Below, one piece after another: positions 1 to 7,832 of a stretch of DNA of 64,000 bases; within the stretch, counting starts at the first letter, position 1, and each line of letters opens with the position of its first letter. The DNA is from a bacterium (lineage in GTDB: Bacteria > Joyebacterota > Joyebacteria > Joyebacterales > Joyebacteraceae). The stretch lies in NCBI GenBank assembly GCA_025774935.1, contig JALGZK010000001.1:398266-462265 (forward strand). The letters are read 5' to 3'. The notes under the pieces are model-generated. The model made no database searches and was not told the DNA's origin. It saw nothing but the letters and a program-made list of their open reading frames with translations. The translations under genes were made by a program, and so were the position numbers.

Positions 1-1
1 C

Positions 2-376
2 CGACTCCTCGCCGGAATCGCGGCGATCGCCGGGCACGTCTGGCCGGCGTTCGCGGGCTTCAGGGGCGGGAAGGGGGTCGCCACGGCCTGCGGCGTCTTC
101 CTCGCCATGGCACCGGTGGCGACGGCGGCGGCGCTCGTCGTGTGGGGAGCCGTCGTCCTTACGACGAAGTACGTCTCCGCGGCGTCGATCGCGGCGGCGG
201 CGGCGCTCCCGTGCGCCGTGGCAATCTGGCAGCGGATGACCGGCGAGCGCGAGCCGCTGATCCTCGCCGCGGCGGTCCTCATCGCCGTGGTCGTAATCGT
301 GCGGCACCGGGGCAACATCAGACGACTGCTCAACGGTACCGAGAGCCGGCTCGGCCGGAACCCGGAGGAGGGATAG
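2..376 (+). CDS. plsY: Glycerol-3-phosphate acyltransferase PlsY, 3' part
   Basis: PlsY is an integral membrane enzyme that moves an acyl group from acyl-phosphate to glycerol-3-phosphate, the first step of phospholipid synthesis. The gene runs off the left edge, and reading in from base 2 gives about 124 C-terminal residues. The diagnostic GHVWPAF...FRGGKGVAT stretch lies at the start; FRGGKGVAT is the conserved cytoplasmic motif of PlsY. Several hydrophobic segments follow, ending in a basic cytoplasmic tail. The stop lies three bases before gpsA, the enzyme that makes its substrate, so the two are almost certainly co-transcribed. The first internal ATG (107) is not the true start because coding similarity extends upstream of it. 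Confidence 0.93.
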   Translation, partial: RLLAGIAAIAGHVWPAFAGFRGGKGVATACGVFLAMAPVATAAALVVWGAVVLTTKYVSAASIAAAAALPCAVAIWQRMTGEREPLILAAAVLIAVVVIVRHRGNIRRLLNGTESRLGRNPEEG

Positions 377-379
377 CCG

Positions 380-1396
380 ATGTCCCGCGTCACTGTCTTC
401 GGAGCAGGGAGCTGGGGAACGACGCTCGGACTCGTCCTGCACGACAACGCGCACAACGTCGTCTTCTGGGAGTACGACCGCGAGCAGGTCGCGGCGGTCG
501 CAAGAGACCGTGAGAACCGGAAGTTCCTTCCCGGGATCTCGATTCCCGACGACGTCGCGATCACGAACGAGTTCGCCGGCTCCGCGACGGGCTCGGCCGC
601 GGTCGTCTTCGCCGTCCCGTCTCATACCGTGCGCGAGGTCGCGAGGAGCGCGCGCGGAGAGATTCCCGGCGACGCCCTCGTTGTGAACGTCTCGAAGGGA
701 ATCGAGAACGAGACGCTGGCGCGCATGTCCGAGATTCTGTCGGAGGAACTCGGCCGCCCCGGCGCCAGAGGGATAGCATCTCTCGTGGGCCCGAGCCACG
801 CCGAAGAGGTCAGCCGTCACCTGCCGACCACGGTCGTGGCGGCCGCGCTCGACCAGGAGGTCGCCGTCGCCGTGCGGGACCTCTTCATGACGGAGTACCT
901 CAGGGTGTACACAAACACGGACCTCGTGGGCGTGGAGCTGGCAGTCTCGCTCAAGAACGTGATCGCCATCGCCGCCGGGATCTGCGACGGCCTGGGCTAC
1001 GGCGACAACACGAAGGGGGCGCTCCTGACCCGCGGCCTCGCGGAGATCACGAGGCTCGGGGTCGCGCTCGGGGGCCGGCCGGAGACGTTCGCCGGTCTCT
1101 CGGGGATGGGTGACCTCATCACGACCTGCATCTCGAAGCACAGCCGGAACCGGCACGTCGGGGAGGAAATCGCACGAGGGAAGACGCTCGCGCAGATCCT
1201 CGACGAGATGGTGATGGTCGCCGAGGGCGTCAAGACGACGAGAAGCGCCGTCGAGCTCGCGAAGCGCCATTCCGTCGAGATGCCGATCACCGAGAAGATG
1301 GGCGAGGTGCTCTTCGAGGACAAGGACCCGAAGGAGGCGATCCGCGAGCTGATGGTGCGGGAACCGAAGCCGGAGACGATAGGCGGGCAACGCTGA
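380..1396 (+). CDS. gpsA: NAD(P)H-dependent glycerol-3-phosphate dehydrogenase
   Basis: The enzyme reduces dihydroxyacetone phosphate to sn-glycerol-3-phosphate for phospholipid synthesis in the cytoplasm. Its 338 residues match the usual family length. The Rossmann motif GAGSWG is at residues 8-13, NVSKGIE at 103-109, the catalytic lysine in SLKNV at K192, and the substrate-binding GMGDLITTC and SRNR motifs at 242-250 and 255-258. The ATG follows GGAGGG at a good distance and lies three bases after plsY, giving a plsY-gpsA operon that supplies and then uses glycerol-3-phosphate. Nothing odd is seen. Confidence 0.97.
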   Translation: MSRVTVFGAGSWGTTLGLVLHDNAHNVVFWEYDREQVAAVARDRENRKFLPGISIPDDVAITNEFAGSATGSAAVVFAVPSHTVREVARSARGEIPGDALVVNVSKGIENETLARMSEILSEELGRPGARGIASLVGPSHAEEVSRHLPTTVVAAALDQEVAVAVRDLFMTEYLRVYTNTDLVGVELAVSLKNVIAIAAGICDGLGYGDNTKGALLTRGLAEITRLGVALGGRPETFAGLSGMGDLITTCISKHSRNRHVGEEIARGKTLAQILDEMVMVAEGVKTTRSAVELAKRHSVEMPITEKMGEVLFEDKDPKEAIRELMVREPKPETIGGQR

Positions 1397-1487
1397 CGCG
1401 ACCGTCCGCCGCCGGGCGTCCCGCGGGAATCCGGCGGAACTCCCCACGGGGCGTCGTCTTACCCCAACCCGAGGGCAGACATTCCGC

Positions 1488-1516
1488 TTGTCAGGGCACG
1501 GGTGCTGTGCTAGATT
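1488..1516 (+). promoter_or_regulatory. Predicted sigma70 promoter of tRNA-Pro(GGG)
   Basis: TTGTCA (1488) and TAGATT (1511) are separated by 17 bases. The -10 is preceded by TGTGC, as in several other promoters here. Initiation would fall a few bases before the tRNA at 1526. Confidence 0.6.
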
Positions 1517-1525
1517 GTGACCGGT

Positions 1526-1603
1526 CGGGGCGTAGCGCAGTCCGGTTAGCGCACTAGCATGGGGGGCTAGGGGTCGCTGGTTCGAATCCAGTCGCCCCGA
1601 CCA
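1526..1603 (+). tRNA. tRNA-Pro, anticodon GGG
   Basis: A full cloverleaf can be folded. The acceptor CGGGGCG pairs with CGCCCCG, the D-stem is GCGC/GCGC, and the anticodon stem CTAGC/GCTAG closes the loop ATGGGGG, giving anticodon GGG (codons CCC/CCU). The T-arm is GCTGG-TTCGAAT-CCAGT, and CCA is encoded at 1601-1603. The gene lies between gpsA and the acyltransferase gene and closely resembles tRNA-Pro(CGG) at 5224. Confidence 0.95.
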
Positions 1604-1646
1604 GAACATCTCAGCACCGCTTGGCCCGGAACGGCATCGGAACGCA

Positions 1647-2549
1647 ATGTTCGCGTACTTCCTCTACAAGTTCGGGGCGTTTCTGGTCCAGCGGCTGTCG
1701 CTGCCCACCGCGCGGAAGGTCGCCGCCGTGGTGGGCAGATTCATGTGTCTCGTCCAGAGGAGGAACAGGCGACACCTCCTGGTCAACCTCAGGACGGCGT
1801 TCGGTGGTGAGCTCTCGGAGCGCGAACTCCGGCTTCTGAGGCGCCGGATCTACGAGAATTTCTCGAAGATGGTCACCGAGTTCCTCTGGATGCCGAAGAT
1901 CTCCCGCGAGAACCTCACCGAGATCATGACGGAGCAGAGCCTCGAGAACTACCGCGTCCTGGGCGAGACGGCGGGAGACACCGGCGTCATCTCGACGACC
2001 GCGCACGTGGGCAACTGGGAGCTCGGCGCCGCGGGAGTGGCGCTCATGGGGTACGACCTGACGGCGCTCGTCGACTTCCATCCGAGCCCCCTCGTCACGG
2101 CCTTCTTCGACCAGCGCCGCGAGGACAAGGGGGTAGAGGTCGTCCCGGTGACGGCGTTTCACAGGTGCTTCCGCGCTCTCAAGCGCGGCCGGGTGACGGC
2201 GATCGTCGGTGACAGGCCGACCACGGGTCAGGGCATCCGGGCGACCTTCTTCGGGAAGGACGCCCTCGTACCGATCGGCCACACACTCCTCGCGCGCCGC
2301 CTCGGTGTGAAGATCATCCCGACGTTCCTCGTGGTCGGCGAGGACGGCCGGTACGAACTCCTGCTCGACGAGCCGATCGTACCGAACGTGACCGACGACG
2401 AGGAGGCCGACGTCCGAGAATGCACGGACCGGTGTCTGCGCGTGTTCGAGCGGTACATCTCGACGTACCGCGACCAGTGGTACGTCTTCAGACCGATCTG
2501 GGACCGGCCGCTTCGGACGAGGCGATGGATAACCAAGGCAAAGCGATGA
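1647..2549 (+). CDS. LpxL/HtrB-family lipid A acyltransferase
   Basis: This is a member of the bacterial lipid A biosynthesis acyltransferase family, which adds a secondary acyl chain to lipid A at the inner membrane. The length of 300 residues is typical. The catalytic H-x4-E motif is HVGNWE at residues 120-125, and a hydrophobic N-terminal segment (residues 1-35) serves as membrane anchor. Downstream, VVPVTAFHRCFRALKRG and VTAIVGDRP match the family's conserved blocks. The stop overlaps the next gene's start as ATGA, so it is translationally coupled to the glycosyltransferase. Its presence implies an LPS-bearing outer membrane. The exact acyl chain and site cannot be read from the sequence. 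Confidence 0.88.
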   Translation: MFAYFLYKFGAFLVQRLSLPTARKVAAVVGRFMCLVQRRNRRHLLVNLRTAFGGELSERELRLLRRRIYENFSKMVTEFLWMPKISRENLTEIMTEQSLENYRVLGETAGDTGVISTTAHVGNWELGAAGVALMGYDLTALVDFHPSPLVTAFFDQRREDKGVEVVPVTAFHRCFRALKRGRVTAIVGDRPTTGQGIRATFFGKDALVPIGHTLLARRLGVKIIPTFLVVGEDGRYELLLDEPIVPNVTDDEEADVRECTDRCLRVFERYISTYRDQWYVFRPIWDRPLRTRRWITKAKR

Positions 2550-3223
2550 GGACGCTCGTCATCGTGCCTTCGAAGAACGTCGAGGCAACGGTCGGAGACG
2601 TGGTCCGGCGGGTCCTCGGGCTCGACCTTGGACTCGACGTGCTCGTCGTGAACGACGGTTCCGAGGACGACACCTCCCGCGTCGCGCGCGAGGCGGGGGC
2701 GGAGGTCGTGGAGCACGCCGAGAACCTCGGCAAGGGCGCCGCCCTCAGAACGGGATTCGAGTACGCCGTCGAACGGGGCTACGAGGCAGTCATCACGATC
2801 GACGGCGACGGGCAGCACGACCCCGCAGCGATCCCGCAGTTCCTGGAGACGATCGAGAAGTCCGGCGCGGACATCGTCGTCGGCACGAGGATGCACGCTG
2901 TCGGGCAGATGCCGAAGCTCCGCATCTGGACGAACCGGACGACGTCGCGCGTGGTCTCGTTCCTCTCGCGACAGTCGATACCGGACAGCCAGAGTGGCTA
3001 CCGGATGATCCGGGTGAGGGTGCTCAAGGACCTGGTGAAGTCATTCGTCACGACGCGGTACGACACGGAGTCCGAGCTCCTGATACGGGCGGGACGGAGA
3101 GGCTACCGGGTCGCGGCGACCGCCATCGAGTCGATCTACAGGGGAGCAGTGAGTCACATCAACCCGGTCGCCGACACGCTCCGATTCGTGAGGCTCGTCG
3201 GCCGGAGCCTCTTCTGGCGCTAG
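2546..3223 (+). CDS. Family 2 glycosyltransferase (DPM1-like)
   Basis: The 225-residue cytoplasmic GT-A enzyme resembles polyprenyl-phosphate mannosyl/glucosyltransferases. The nucleotide-binding VNDGSED motif is at residues 35-41, and the metal-binding DGDGQHDP motif at 86-93. The later QSGYRMIR and ESELLIRA blocks are conserved in this subfamily. No C-terminal membrane domain is present. I chose the ATG inside the ATGA overlap with the preceding acyltransferase. A longer open frame runs upstream but has no family sequence. Pairing with a lipid A acyltransferase suggests a role in cell-envelope glycolipid synthesis, which is inference. The sugar donor and acceptor are unknown. Confidence 0.88.
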   Translation: MRTLVIVPSKNVEATVGDVVRRVLGLDLGLDVLVVNDGSEDDTSRVAREAGAEVVEHAENLGKGAALRTGFEYAVERGYEAVITIDGDGQHDPAAIPQFLETIEKSGADIVVGTRMHAVGQMPKLRIWTNRTTSRVVSFLSRQSIPDSQSGYRMIRVRVLKDLVKSFVTTRYDTESELLIRAGRRGYRVAATAIESIYRGAVSHINPVADTLRFVRLVGRSLFWR

Positions 3224-3236
3224 GGAAGGGAACGAC

Positions 3237-4043
3237 GTGCAGAGACCGGTCATCCTCGTGAGTAACGACGACGGCGTCCACGCGCCCGGCATCGACGCCC
3301 TGAGGCACGCCCTCGGCGCAGTCGGCCGTGTCGTCGTGGTGGCGCCGAGCCGCGAGAGGAGCGCCTCGAGCCATTCGCTCACGATGGACGTGCCCCTCCG
3401 GGCCGACACGCTCTCGGGGGACGTGTGGAGCGTCGAGGGGACGCCGACCGACTGTGTGCTCCTGGCCATCAAGGCCCTTCTCGAGGAGCCGCCGGATCTC
3501 CTGGTCTCGGGCGTCAACCGCGGTCCCAACGTGGGCGACGATGTGACGTACTCGGGCACGGTCGCGGCGGCAATGGAGGGGACGATCCTCGGGGTCCCCT
3601 CGATCGCCGTCTCGCTCGACCGGAACCCCTCGGGCACGTATGACTACGGCCCGGCCGCGGCATTCGCCCGGGAGATTGCGCGGACCGTCCTCGAGAAGGG
3701 ACTTCCCGAAGGCACGCTCCTGAACGTCAACGTCCCGAACCGCCCGGCGTCGGAGATCCGGGGCATCCGGATCACGCGGCAGGGCAAGCAGACCTACGAG
3801 GACTCGATCGTCGAGAAGACCGACCCGCGCGGGAGGAACTACTACTGGATCGGCGGATACACGACGACCTGGCCGGACCAGACCGAGTCCGACCTCGAGG
3901 CGCTCGCGGACGGATTCGTGTCGATGACCCCCGTCCACCTCGATCTCACGGACTACAAGACGATGGCGGAACTGAGGACCTGGCCGCTCGAGAGGCTAGG
4001 CATCAAGGCTCGCGCGCGGGGCTCCGGGGAGGACGAGGCGTGA
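3237..4043 (+). CDS. surE: 5'/3'-nucleotidase SurE
   Basis: SurE is a metal-dependent phosphatase that acts on nucleoside monophosphates and is linked to stationary-phase survival. The 268-residue protein carries the family's metal ligands: SNDDG at residues 9-13 (D11, D12), the serine in ERSASSHS (S42) and the asparagine in SGVNRGPNVG (N94), followed by YSGTVAAA. It starts at GTG after GGGAAGG. Its stop overlaps the pcm start as GTGA. The surE-pcm pairing is a classic, widely conserved arrangement. Confidence 0.95.
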   Translation: MQRPVILVSNDDGVHAPGIDALRHALGAVGRVVVVAPSRERSASSHSLTMDVPLRADTLSGDVWSVEGTPTDCVLLAIKALLEEPPDLLVSGVNRGPNVGDDVTYSGTVAAAMEGTILGVPSIAVSLDRNPSGTYDYGPAAAFAREIARTVLEKGLPEGTLLNVNVPNRPASEIRGIRITRQGKQTYEDSIVEKTDPRGRNYYWIGGYTTTWPDQTESDLEALADGFVSMTPVHLDLTDYKTMAELRTWPLERLGIKARARGSGEDEA

Positions 4044-4690
4044 CCGACCGGGAGACCGAACGCCAGGAGATGGTCGAGCGCCAGCTCGTGCCCCGGGGTA
4101 TCGCCGACAGGCGCGTCCTCGACGCGATGCGGAAGGTGCCGCGCCACAGGTTCGTCGGTCCGGGGGTCGAGTCGTCCGCCTACGGGGACCACGCCCTTCC
4201 GATCGGGGAGGGTCAGACGATCTCGCAACCGTTCATGGTCGCGCTCATGACGCAGGAGCTCGGGCTCATCGGCGACGAGAAGGTGCTCGAGATCGGGACC
4301 GGGTCGGGCTACCAGACCGCGCTCCTCGCGGAGCTCGCGGACCGCGTGTTCAGCATCGAGCGCGTCGAGTCGCTCGCGCGCCGCGCGCAGAAGACGATCG
4401 AGGAGCTCGGGTACCAGAACGTCCTCATCAAGATCGGTGACGGCACGATCGGCTGGAACGAGTTCGCGCCGTTCGACCGGATCATCGTGACGGCCGGGGC
4501 GCCCGAGGTCCCGCAGAGCCTGCTCGAACAGCTCGCCGATCCGGGGATCATCGCGATCCCGGTCGGCAGCCGGGGCTTCCAGGAGCTCCACGTGCTCGAA
4601 CGGAAGGACGGGGTCGACACGAAGAGGAACGCTGGAGGGTGCGTCTTCGTTCCGCTCCTCGGCAGGGAAGGTTGGGGGAATGGGAAGTAG
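4040..4690 (+). CDS. pcm: Protein-L-isoaspartate O-methyltransferase
   Basis: The enzyme uses S-adenosylmethionine to methylate isoaspartyl residues in aged proteins so that they can return to normal aspartate. The 216-residue protein has GQTISQPFMVALM at residues 58-70, SAM motif I VLEIGTGSG at 82-90, and the later FDRIIVTAGAPEVP and LLEQLADPG blocks. The GTG start overlaps the surE stop, indicating translational coupling. Length and motif order are normal for the family. Confidence 0.96.
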   Translation: MTDRETERQEMVERQLVPRGIADRRVLDAMRKVPRHRFVGPGVESSAYGDHALPIGEGQTISQPFMVALMTQELGLIGDEKVLEIGTGSGYQTALLAELADRVFSIERVESLARRAQKTIEELGYQNVLIKIGDGTIGWNEFAPFDRIIVTAGAPEVPQSLLEQLADPGIIAIPVGSRGFQELHVLERKDGVDTKRNAGGCVFVPLLGREGWGNGK

Positions 4691-4714
4691 GAAAGCACGC
4701 GACGGGGGTAGACC

Positions 4715-5203
4715 GTGATCGAGGGGCTGCTCGAACTTCTCAAGGACCTGCCGCGCGAGTGGATCGCCTTCGTCGTGTCGATGCTCCCCATCGCGGAGCT
4801 CCGGGGGGGCATCCCGATCGCCACGAACATGGGCATGGGTTGGCGGGAGGCCTACCTCGTCTGCGTCCTCGGCAATTTCGTGCCGGTCATCCCGATCGTC
4901 CTCCTCCTGTCGCCTCTCGAGGACGTGCTCCGGCGGTGGCCTCCGTTCGACCGTTTTCTCACGAGGCTCTTCGCGAGAACGAGGCGCAGGAGCCAGATCG
5001 TCGAGACGTACGAGGCCATCGGGCTCGTCCTCTTCGTCGCGATCCCGCTTCCTGTGACCGGCGCCTGGACCGGGGCGATGGCGGCGTACCTCTTCGGCGT
5101 GAGGCCGAGATACGCGGTCCCGGCGATCGCTCTCGGCATCATGATAGCAGGAGTGGTGGTGACCCTTGCCACCCAGGGGGTGTTGCATCTCTGGCGCCTC
5201 TAG
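4715..5203 (+). CDS. Small integral membrane protein of the COG2426 / sm_multidrug_ex family
   Basis: The 162-residue protein has about four hydrophobic helices. The family signature is SMLPIAELRGGIPIA near residues 28-42, with a second block GNFVPVIPIVLLL. The family is annotated as putative small multidrug export proteins, but the function is not established. It starts at GTG with GGGGG upstream and follows pcm by 24 bases, so it may be co-transcribed with surE-pcm. The tRNA-Pro(CGG) promoter overlaps its last codons. Confidence 0.82.
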   Translation: MIEGLLELLKDLPREWIAFVVSMLPIAELRGGIPIATNMGMGWREAYLVCVLGNFVPVIPIVLLLSPLEDVLRRWPPFDRFLTRLFARTRRRSQIVETYEAIGLVLFVAIPLPVTGAWTGAMAAYLFGVRPRYAVPAIALGIMIAGVVVTLATQGVLHLWRL

Positions 5204-5211
5204 TGTAGGAT
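5183..5211 (+). promoter_or_regulatory. Predicted promoter of tRNA-Pro(CGG)
   Basis: TTGCAT (5183) and TAGGAT (5206) are 17 bases apart, ending about 13 bases before the tRNA. The -35 lies inside the end of the preceding membrane-protein gene. Confidence 0.55.
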
Positions 5212-5223
5212 GTGGGGTCAAGT

Positions 5224-5302
<79 letters not shown>

Positions 5303-5336
5303 TCCTTTGTAGCGAACGCACTGCAGGGGAACGATA

Positions 5337-5804
5337 TTGGCGACCCGCCCGATCAGAATAGCCGTGGTGGGCGCAGGCCGCTGTGACGACGAGACCGCCT
5401 CGTTGGCCGAGCGCGTAGGTGCAGGCATCGCTCGCCGGGGCGGTATTCTCGTTTGCGGGGGCCTGGGCGGAGCCATGGAGGCAGCGGCCAGAGGCGCGAA
5501 GACGGAGGGCGGCACTACGGTCGGCATCCTCCCGGGCACTGACGCGAGCGAAGCGAACGCGTTCATCGACATCCCGATCCCCACGGGGATGGGCGAGGCG
5601 CGGAACGTCATCAACGTGCGCGCCGCCGACGCCGTGATCGCGGTCCGCGGGAGGCACGGGACGCTCTCCGAGATCGCCCACGCCATCAAGATGGGCACTC
5701 ACGTCGTGGCCGTCGCGGCGTGGACCGACATCGAGGGGATCGCGCACGTGGACTCGCCTGAAGAGGCGGTCGCGCTCGCCTTCGACATCGCGTCGGGCCG
5801 CTAG
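5337..5804 (+). CDS. LOG/TIGR00725-like nucleotide-binding protein
   Basis: The 155-residue Rossmann-type protein belongs to the 'possible lysine decarboxylase' superfamily, best known as LOG phosphoribohydrolases; the short TIGR00725 branch has no firm function. Visible motifs are GGLGGAMEAAARGA at residues 41-54 and GRHGTLSEIA at 105-114, the counterpart of the PGGxGTxxE active-site motif of LOG enzymes. The strict PGG is replaced, so catalysis is uncertain. TTG is chosen as the start because AGGGGA sits at ideal spacing and it precedes the first beta strand. It directly follows tRNA-Pro(CGG) and may be read through from it. Confidence 0.8.
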   Translation: MATRPIRIAVVGAGRCDDETASLAERVGAGIARRGGILVCGGLGGAMEAAARGAKTEGGTTVGILPGTDASEANAFIDIPIPTGMGEARNVINVRAADAVIAVRGRHGTLSEIAHAIKMGTHVVAVAAWTDIEGIAHVDSPEEAVALAFDIASGR

Positions 5805-5828
5805 TCGAGAGCCCTCCTGGAACCGGGC

Positions 5829-6122
5829 ATGGAGACGACTCCCAGAGAGACCACCCGGCTACACGCGGTCGTGCGCGGCATCGTCCAGGGCGTGGGATAC
5901 CGTTGGTTCGTCATCCGGGCGGCCCGGAGCATGGAGCTCACGGGATTCGCCCGGAACCTGCGTGACGGCGGCGTCGAGGTGGTGGCCGAGGGGACGCGGG
6001 AAGAGCTTGAGCGGTTCCTCGGAATGCTGTATGAAGGTCCCCGTGCGAGCGCCGTCAGAGACGTTGAGGTCGGGTGGACGGAAGCGACGGGCGAGTACTA
6101 CGTGTTCGACGTGCTCATCTAG
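5829..6122 (+). CDS. acyP: Acylphosphatase
   Basis: The small cytoplasmic enzyme hydrolyses acyl-phosphates. At 97 residues it has the family length. The signature GIVQGVGYRWFV contains the phosphate-binding arginine (R25), and the catalytic asparagine lies in ARNLRDG (N43). It follows the LOG-type gene by 24 bases and precedes the LysM/M23 lipoprotein almost directly, so all three probably share a transcript. A link to PlsY acyl-phosphate chemistry is possible but speculative. Confidence 0.93.
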   Translation: METTPRETTRLHAVVRGIVQGVGYRWFVIRAARSMELTGFARNLRDGGVEVVAEGTREELERFLGMLYEGPRASAVRDVEVGWTEATGEYYVFDVLI

Positions 6123-6126
6123 GCCG

Positions 6127-6936
6127 GTGGGGAAGGAAGACACGCTGGTTCGTACGCGCAGACAGAAGCTCCTCGCCGCGGTCGCGTTGATCGCGGCTCT
6201 TGTCGTCACGACGACCGTCGGCGGTTGCACTCCACTGAACTCGAGTTCGAAGGAGCACACGACGGGGTCGTCGAGCTCGACCAGATCCTCGGGCTCCTCG
6301 CGCTCGAGCGCTCCGGCTGGCGGCGGGGTCTACCACACGGTCAAGAAGGGCGAGACCGTCTGGAGGATCTCCCGCACCTACGAGGTCGGGATCTCCGAGA
6401 TCGTGGAGGCGAACGACCTCGACGACTACACTATCGTGGTCGGCCAGAGGCTCTTCATCCCGGGGGCGTCGAGCGTCAAGGCGGTCCCACCCCGCACGCC
6501 GTCGACCGTCCACGACGAGCAGCTCGCGGAACGCCCGGACGCGAAGCTCTCGTGGCCGCTCGTCGGAAGGCGCAGAAGCTCGGTCACGAGCGGGTTCGGG
6601 AACAGGAGCGATCCCGTCTACGGCGGGAACTCGTTCCACAAGGGAGTCGACATCGACGGAGCGCGCGAGGAACGGGTACTCGCAGCGGCCGGCGGGGAGA
6701 TCGTGTTTGCGGGGAGGATGAGCGGGTTCGGCACGGTCGTCATGATCGACCACGGACAGCGGCTCATCACCGTCTACGCGCATCTCTCGCGGGCGGCCGT
6801 CAAGCTCGAGGACATCGTCTCGCGCGGACAGCCGATCGGATACGTCGGGTCGTCGGGGAAGGCGACGGGCACGCACCTCCACTTCGAGGTGCGGTACAAG
6901 GGGAAGTCGGTCGACCCGCTCGACTACCTGCCATAG
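6127..6936 (+). CDS. LysM and M23 peptidase-domain lipoprotein (NlpD/EnvC-like)
   Basis: This is a cell-wall-associated protein with a lipoprotein signal ending in the lipobox VGGC. A low-complexity Ser-rich linker follows, then one LysM domain (starting [14 protein letters not shown]) that binds peptidoglycan, and a C-terminal M23 domain. The zinc-binding motifs are present as HKGVDID and HLHFEV, with the HLS catalytic region between them, so endopeptidase activity is plausible; the architecture also fits the NlpD amidase activators. The start is uncertain. GTG at 6127 is chosen; a CTG at 6145 lies at better spacing from GGAAGGA. The long in-frame extension upstream is inside acyP and is not real. 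About 269 residues. Confidence 0.88.
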   Translation: MGKEDTLVRTRRQKLLAAVALIAALVVTTTVGGCTPLNSSSKEHTTGSSSSTRSSGSSRSSAPAGGGVYHTVKKGETVWRISRTYEVGISEIVEANDLDDYTIVVGQRLFIPGASSVKAVPPRTPSTVHDEQLAERPDAKLSWPLVGRRRSSVTSGFGNRSDPVYGGNSFHKGVDIDGAREERVLAAAGGEIVFAGRMSGFGTVVMIDHGQRLITVYAHLSRAAVKLEDIVSRGQPIGYVGSSGKATGTHLHFEVRYKGKSVDPLDYLP

Positions 6937-6988
6937 CACAACGCGAGCCGCCGGGACGCCGGCGAATCGGCAGTGCAGGAGAACCCAC

Positions 6989-7510
6989 ATGGACCTGAAG
7001 GAACTCATCCGCGACGTCCCCGACTTCCCGAAGGAAGGGATCGTCTTCAAGGACATCACGACCCTCACGAAGGACGCCGAGGGGTTCCGCGCGGCAGTCG
7101 ACCGGATCGTCGAGCGCTACGCGGACGCCGGCGTCGACGCCGTCGTCGGCATCGAGGCGCGCGGATTCATCTTCGGCGCTGTCGTCGCGTACCGGCTGGG
7201 CGTCGGATTCGTCCCGGCGAGGAAGCCGGGGAAGCTCCCGGCGGAGACGGTCCGAGCCGAGTACGAGCTCGAGTACGGAACCGATGCGGTCGAGATGCAC
7301 AGGGACAGCATCGCCCCGGGACAGAAGGTCCTCATCGTCGACGACCTGCTCGCGACCGGCGGGACGGCCGCCGCGACGGCCGAGCTCGTGGAGAAGCTCG
7401 GGGGAGAGGTGGTCGCGATCGCGTTCCTCGTCGACCTTGCGTTCCTGAACGGTCGGGCTAAACTGCCTGACTGCGAGGTCTTCTGTCTGGTAGAATACGA
7501 CTCGGAGTAG
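6989..7510 (+). CDS. apt: Adenine phosphoribosyltransferase
   Basis: The enzyme salvages adenine by joining it to PRPP to make AMP. The 173-residue protein shows the family start [18 protein letters not shown], the [10 protein letters not shown] block at residues 54-63 and the PRPP-binding motif [13 protein letters not shown] at 114-126. The ATG lies after GGAG at about nine bases. It is the last protein gene of the housekeeping block before tRNA-Arg. Confidence 0.96.
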   Translation: MDLKELIRDVPDFPKEGIVFKDITTLTKDAEGFRAAVDRIVERYADAGVDAVVGIEARGFIFGAVVAYRLGVGFVPARKPGKLPAETVRAEYELEYGTDAVEMHRDSIAPGQKVLIVDDLLATGGTAAATAELVEKLGGEVVAIAFLVDLAFLNGRAKLPDCEVFCLVEYDSE

Positions 7511-7558
7511 CCTCGCTTCGCGCCGCGCACGAACGGCGCCCCACGACCATCGACAAGT

Positions 7559-7635
7559 GCCCCCGTAGCTCAGGAGGATAGAGCACCGGTTTCCTAAACC
7601 GGGTGCCGCAGGTTCGAGTCCTGCCGGGGGTACCA
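7559..7635 (+). tRNA. tRNA-Arg, anticodon CCT
   Basis: The acceptor GCCCCCG pairs with CGGGGGT (one G-U). The anticodon stem CCGGT/ACCGG encloses TTCCTAA, giving anticodon CCT (codon AGG). The T-arm is GCAGG-TTCGAGT-CCTGC, and CCA is encoded. The 3' end CCGGGGGTACCAGCATCG is repeated exactly at 15331. Imperfect copies of the end plus its terminator recur four more times in the next 8 kb, so the gene may be an integration target. Confidence 0.95.
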
Positions 7636-7641
7636 GCATCG
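7624..7641. repeat. Left copy of 18-bp direct repeat (tRNA-Arg 3' end)
   Basis: CCGGGGGTACCAGCATCG spans the tRNA-Arg acceptor 3' strand, its CCA and six bases beyond. An identical copy lies at 15331-15348. Repeats of a tRNA 3' end that flank accessory genes are typical att-site relics of tRNA-targeting integrases. No integrase gene is present between them. Confidence 0.6.
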
Positions 7642-7643
7642 CA

Positions 7644-7669
7644 GAGGCCTGCCAGAGATGGCAGGCCTC
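7644..7669 (+). terminator. Hairpin terminator after tRNA-Arg
   Basis: An 11-bp perfect stem, GAGGCCTGCCA / TGGCAGGCCTC, closes a GAGA loop nine bases after the tRNA. It is followed by CCCTGTT rather than a long T-run. This stem-loop is the parent form of the hairpins that follow the GGTACCA boxes downstream. Confidence 0.65.
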
Positions 7670-7710
7670 CCTGTTGCGGCTCGGGCCCACCGTGAGGAGC
7701 CAGCACCCAG

Positions 7711-7738
7711 AGGCCCCGGTCTGTCGAGACCGGGGCTT
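7711..7738 (+). terminator. Second hairpin, probable terminator
   Basis: The stem GCCCCGGTCT / AGACCGGGGC with a GTCG loop is flanked by AG...TT. It lies between the tRNA-Arg terminator and the kinase promoter and insulates the kinase gene from upstream transcription. Confidence 0.6.
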
Positions 7739-7759
7739 CCGCGTGTTGCCGCGGCGTTC

Positions 7760-7788
7760 TTGGCCAGTCCCTCGGCATCTGCTAGAGT
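7760..7788 (+). promoter_or_regulatory. Predicted promoter of the TPR kinase
   Basis: TTGGCC (7760) and TAGAGT (7783) have a 17-base spacer ending in CTGC. It lies 45 bases before the proposed GTG start. Confidence 0.5.
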
Positions 7789-7832
7789 CTACTCAATCAT
7801 CTCCACTGATCGGTGATCGAAGGGAGCACCTC

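Noticed and set aside
7674-7832. Longer N terminus of the TPR kinase
   Set aside because: The extra 53 codons run through a terminator hairpin and the predicted promoter; the GTG at 7833 has a ribosome site and starts the conserved N-terminal region.
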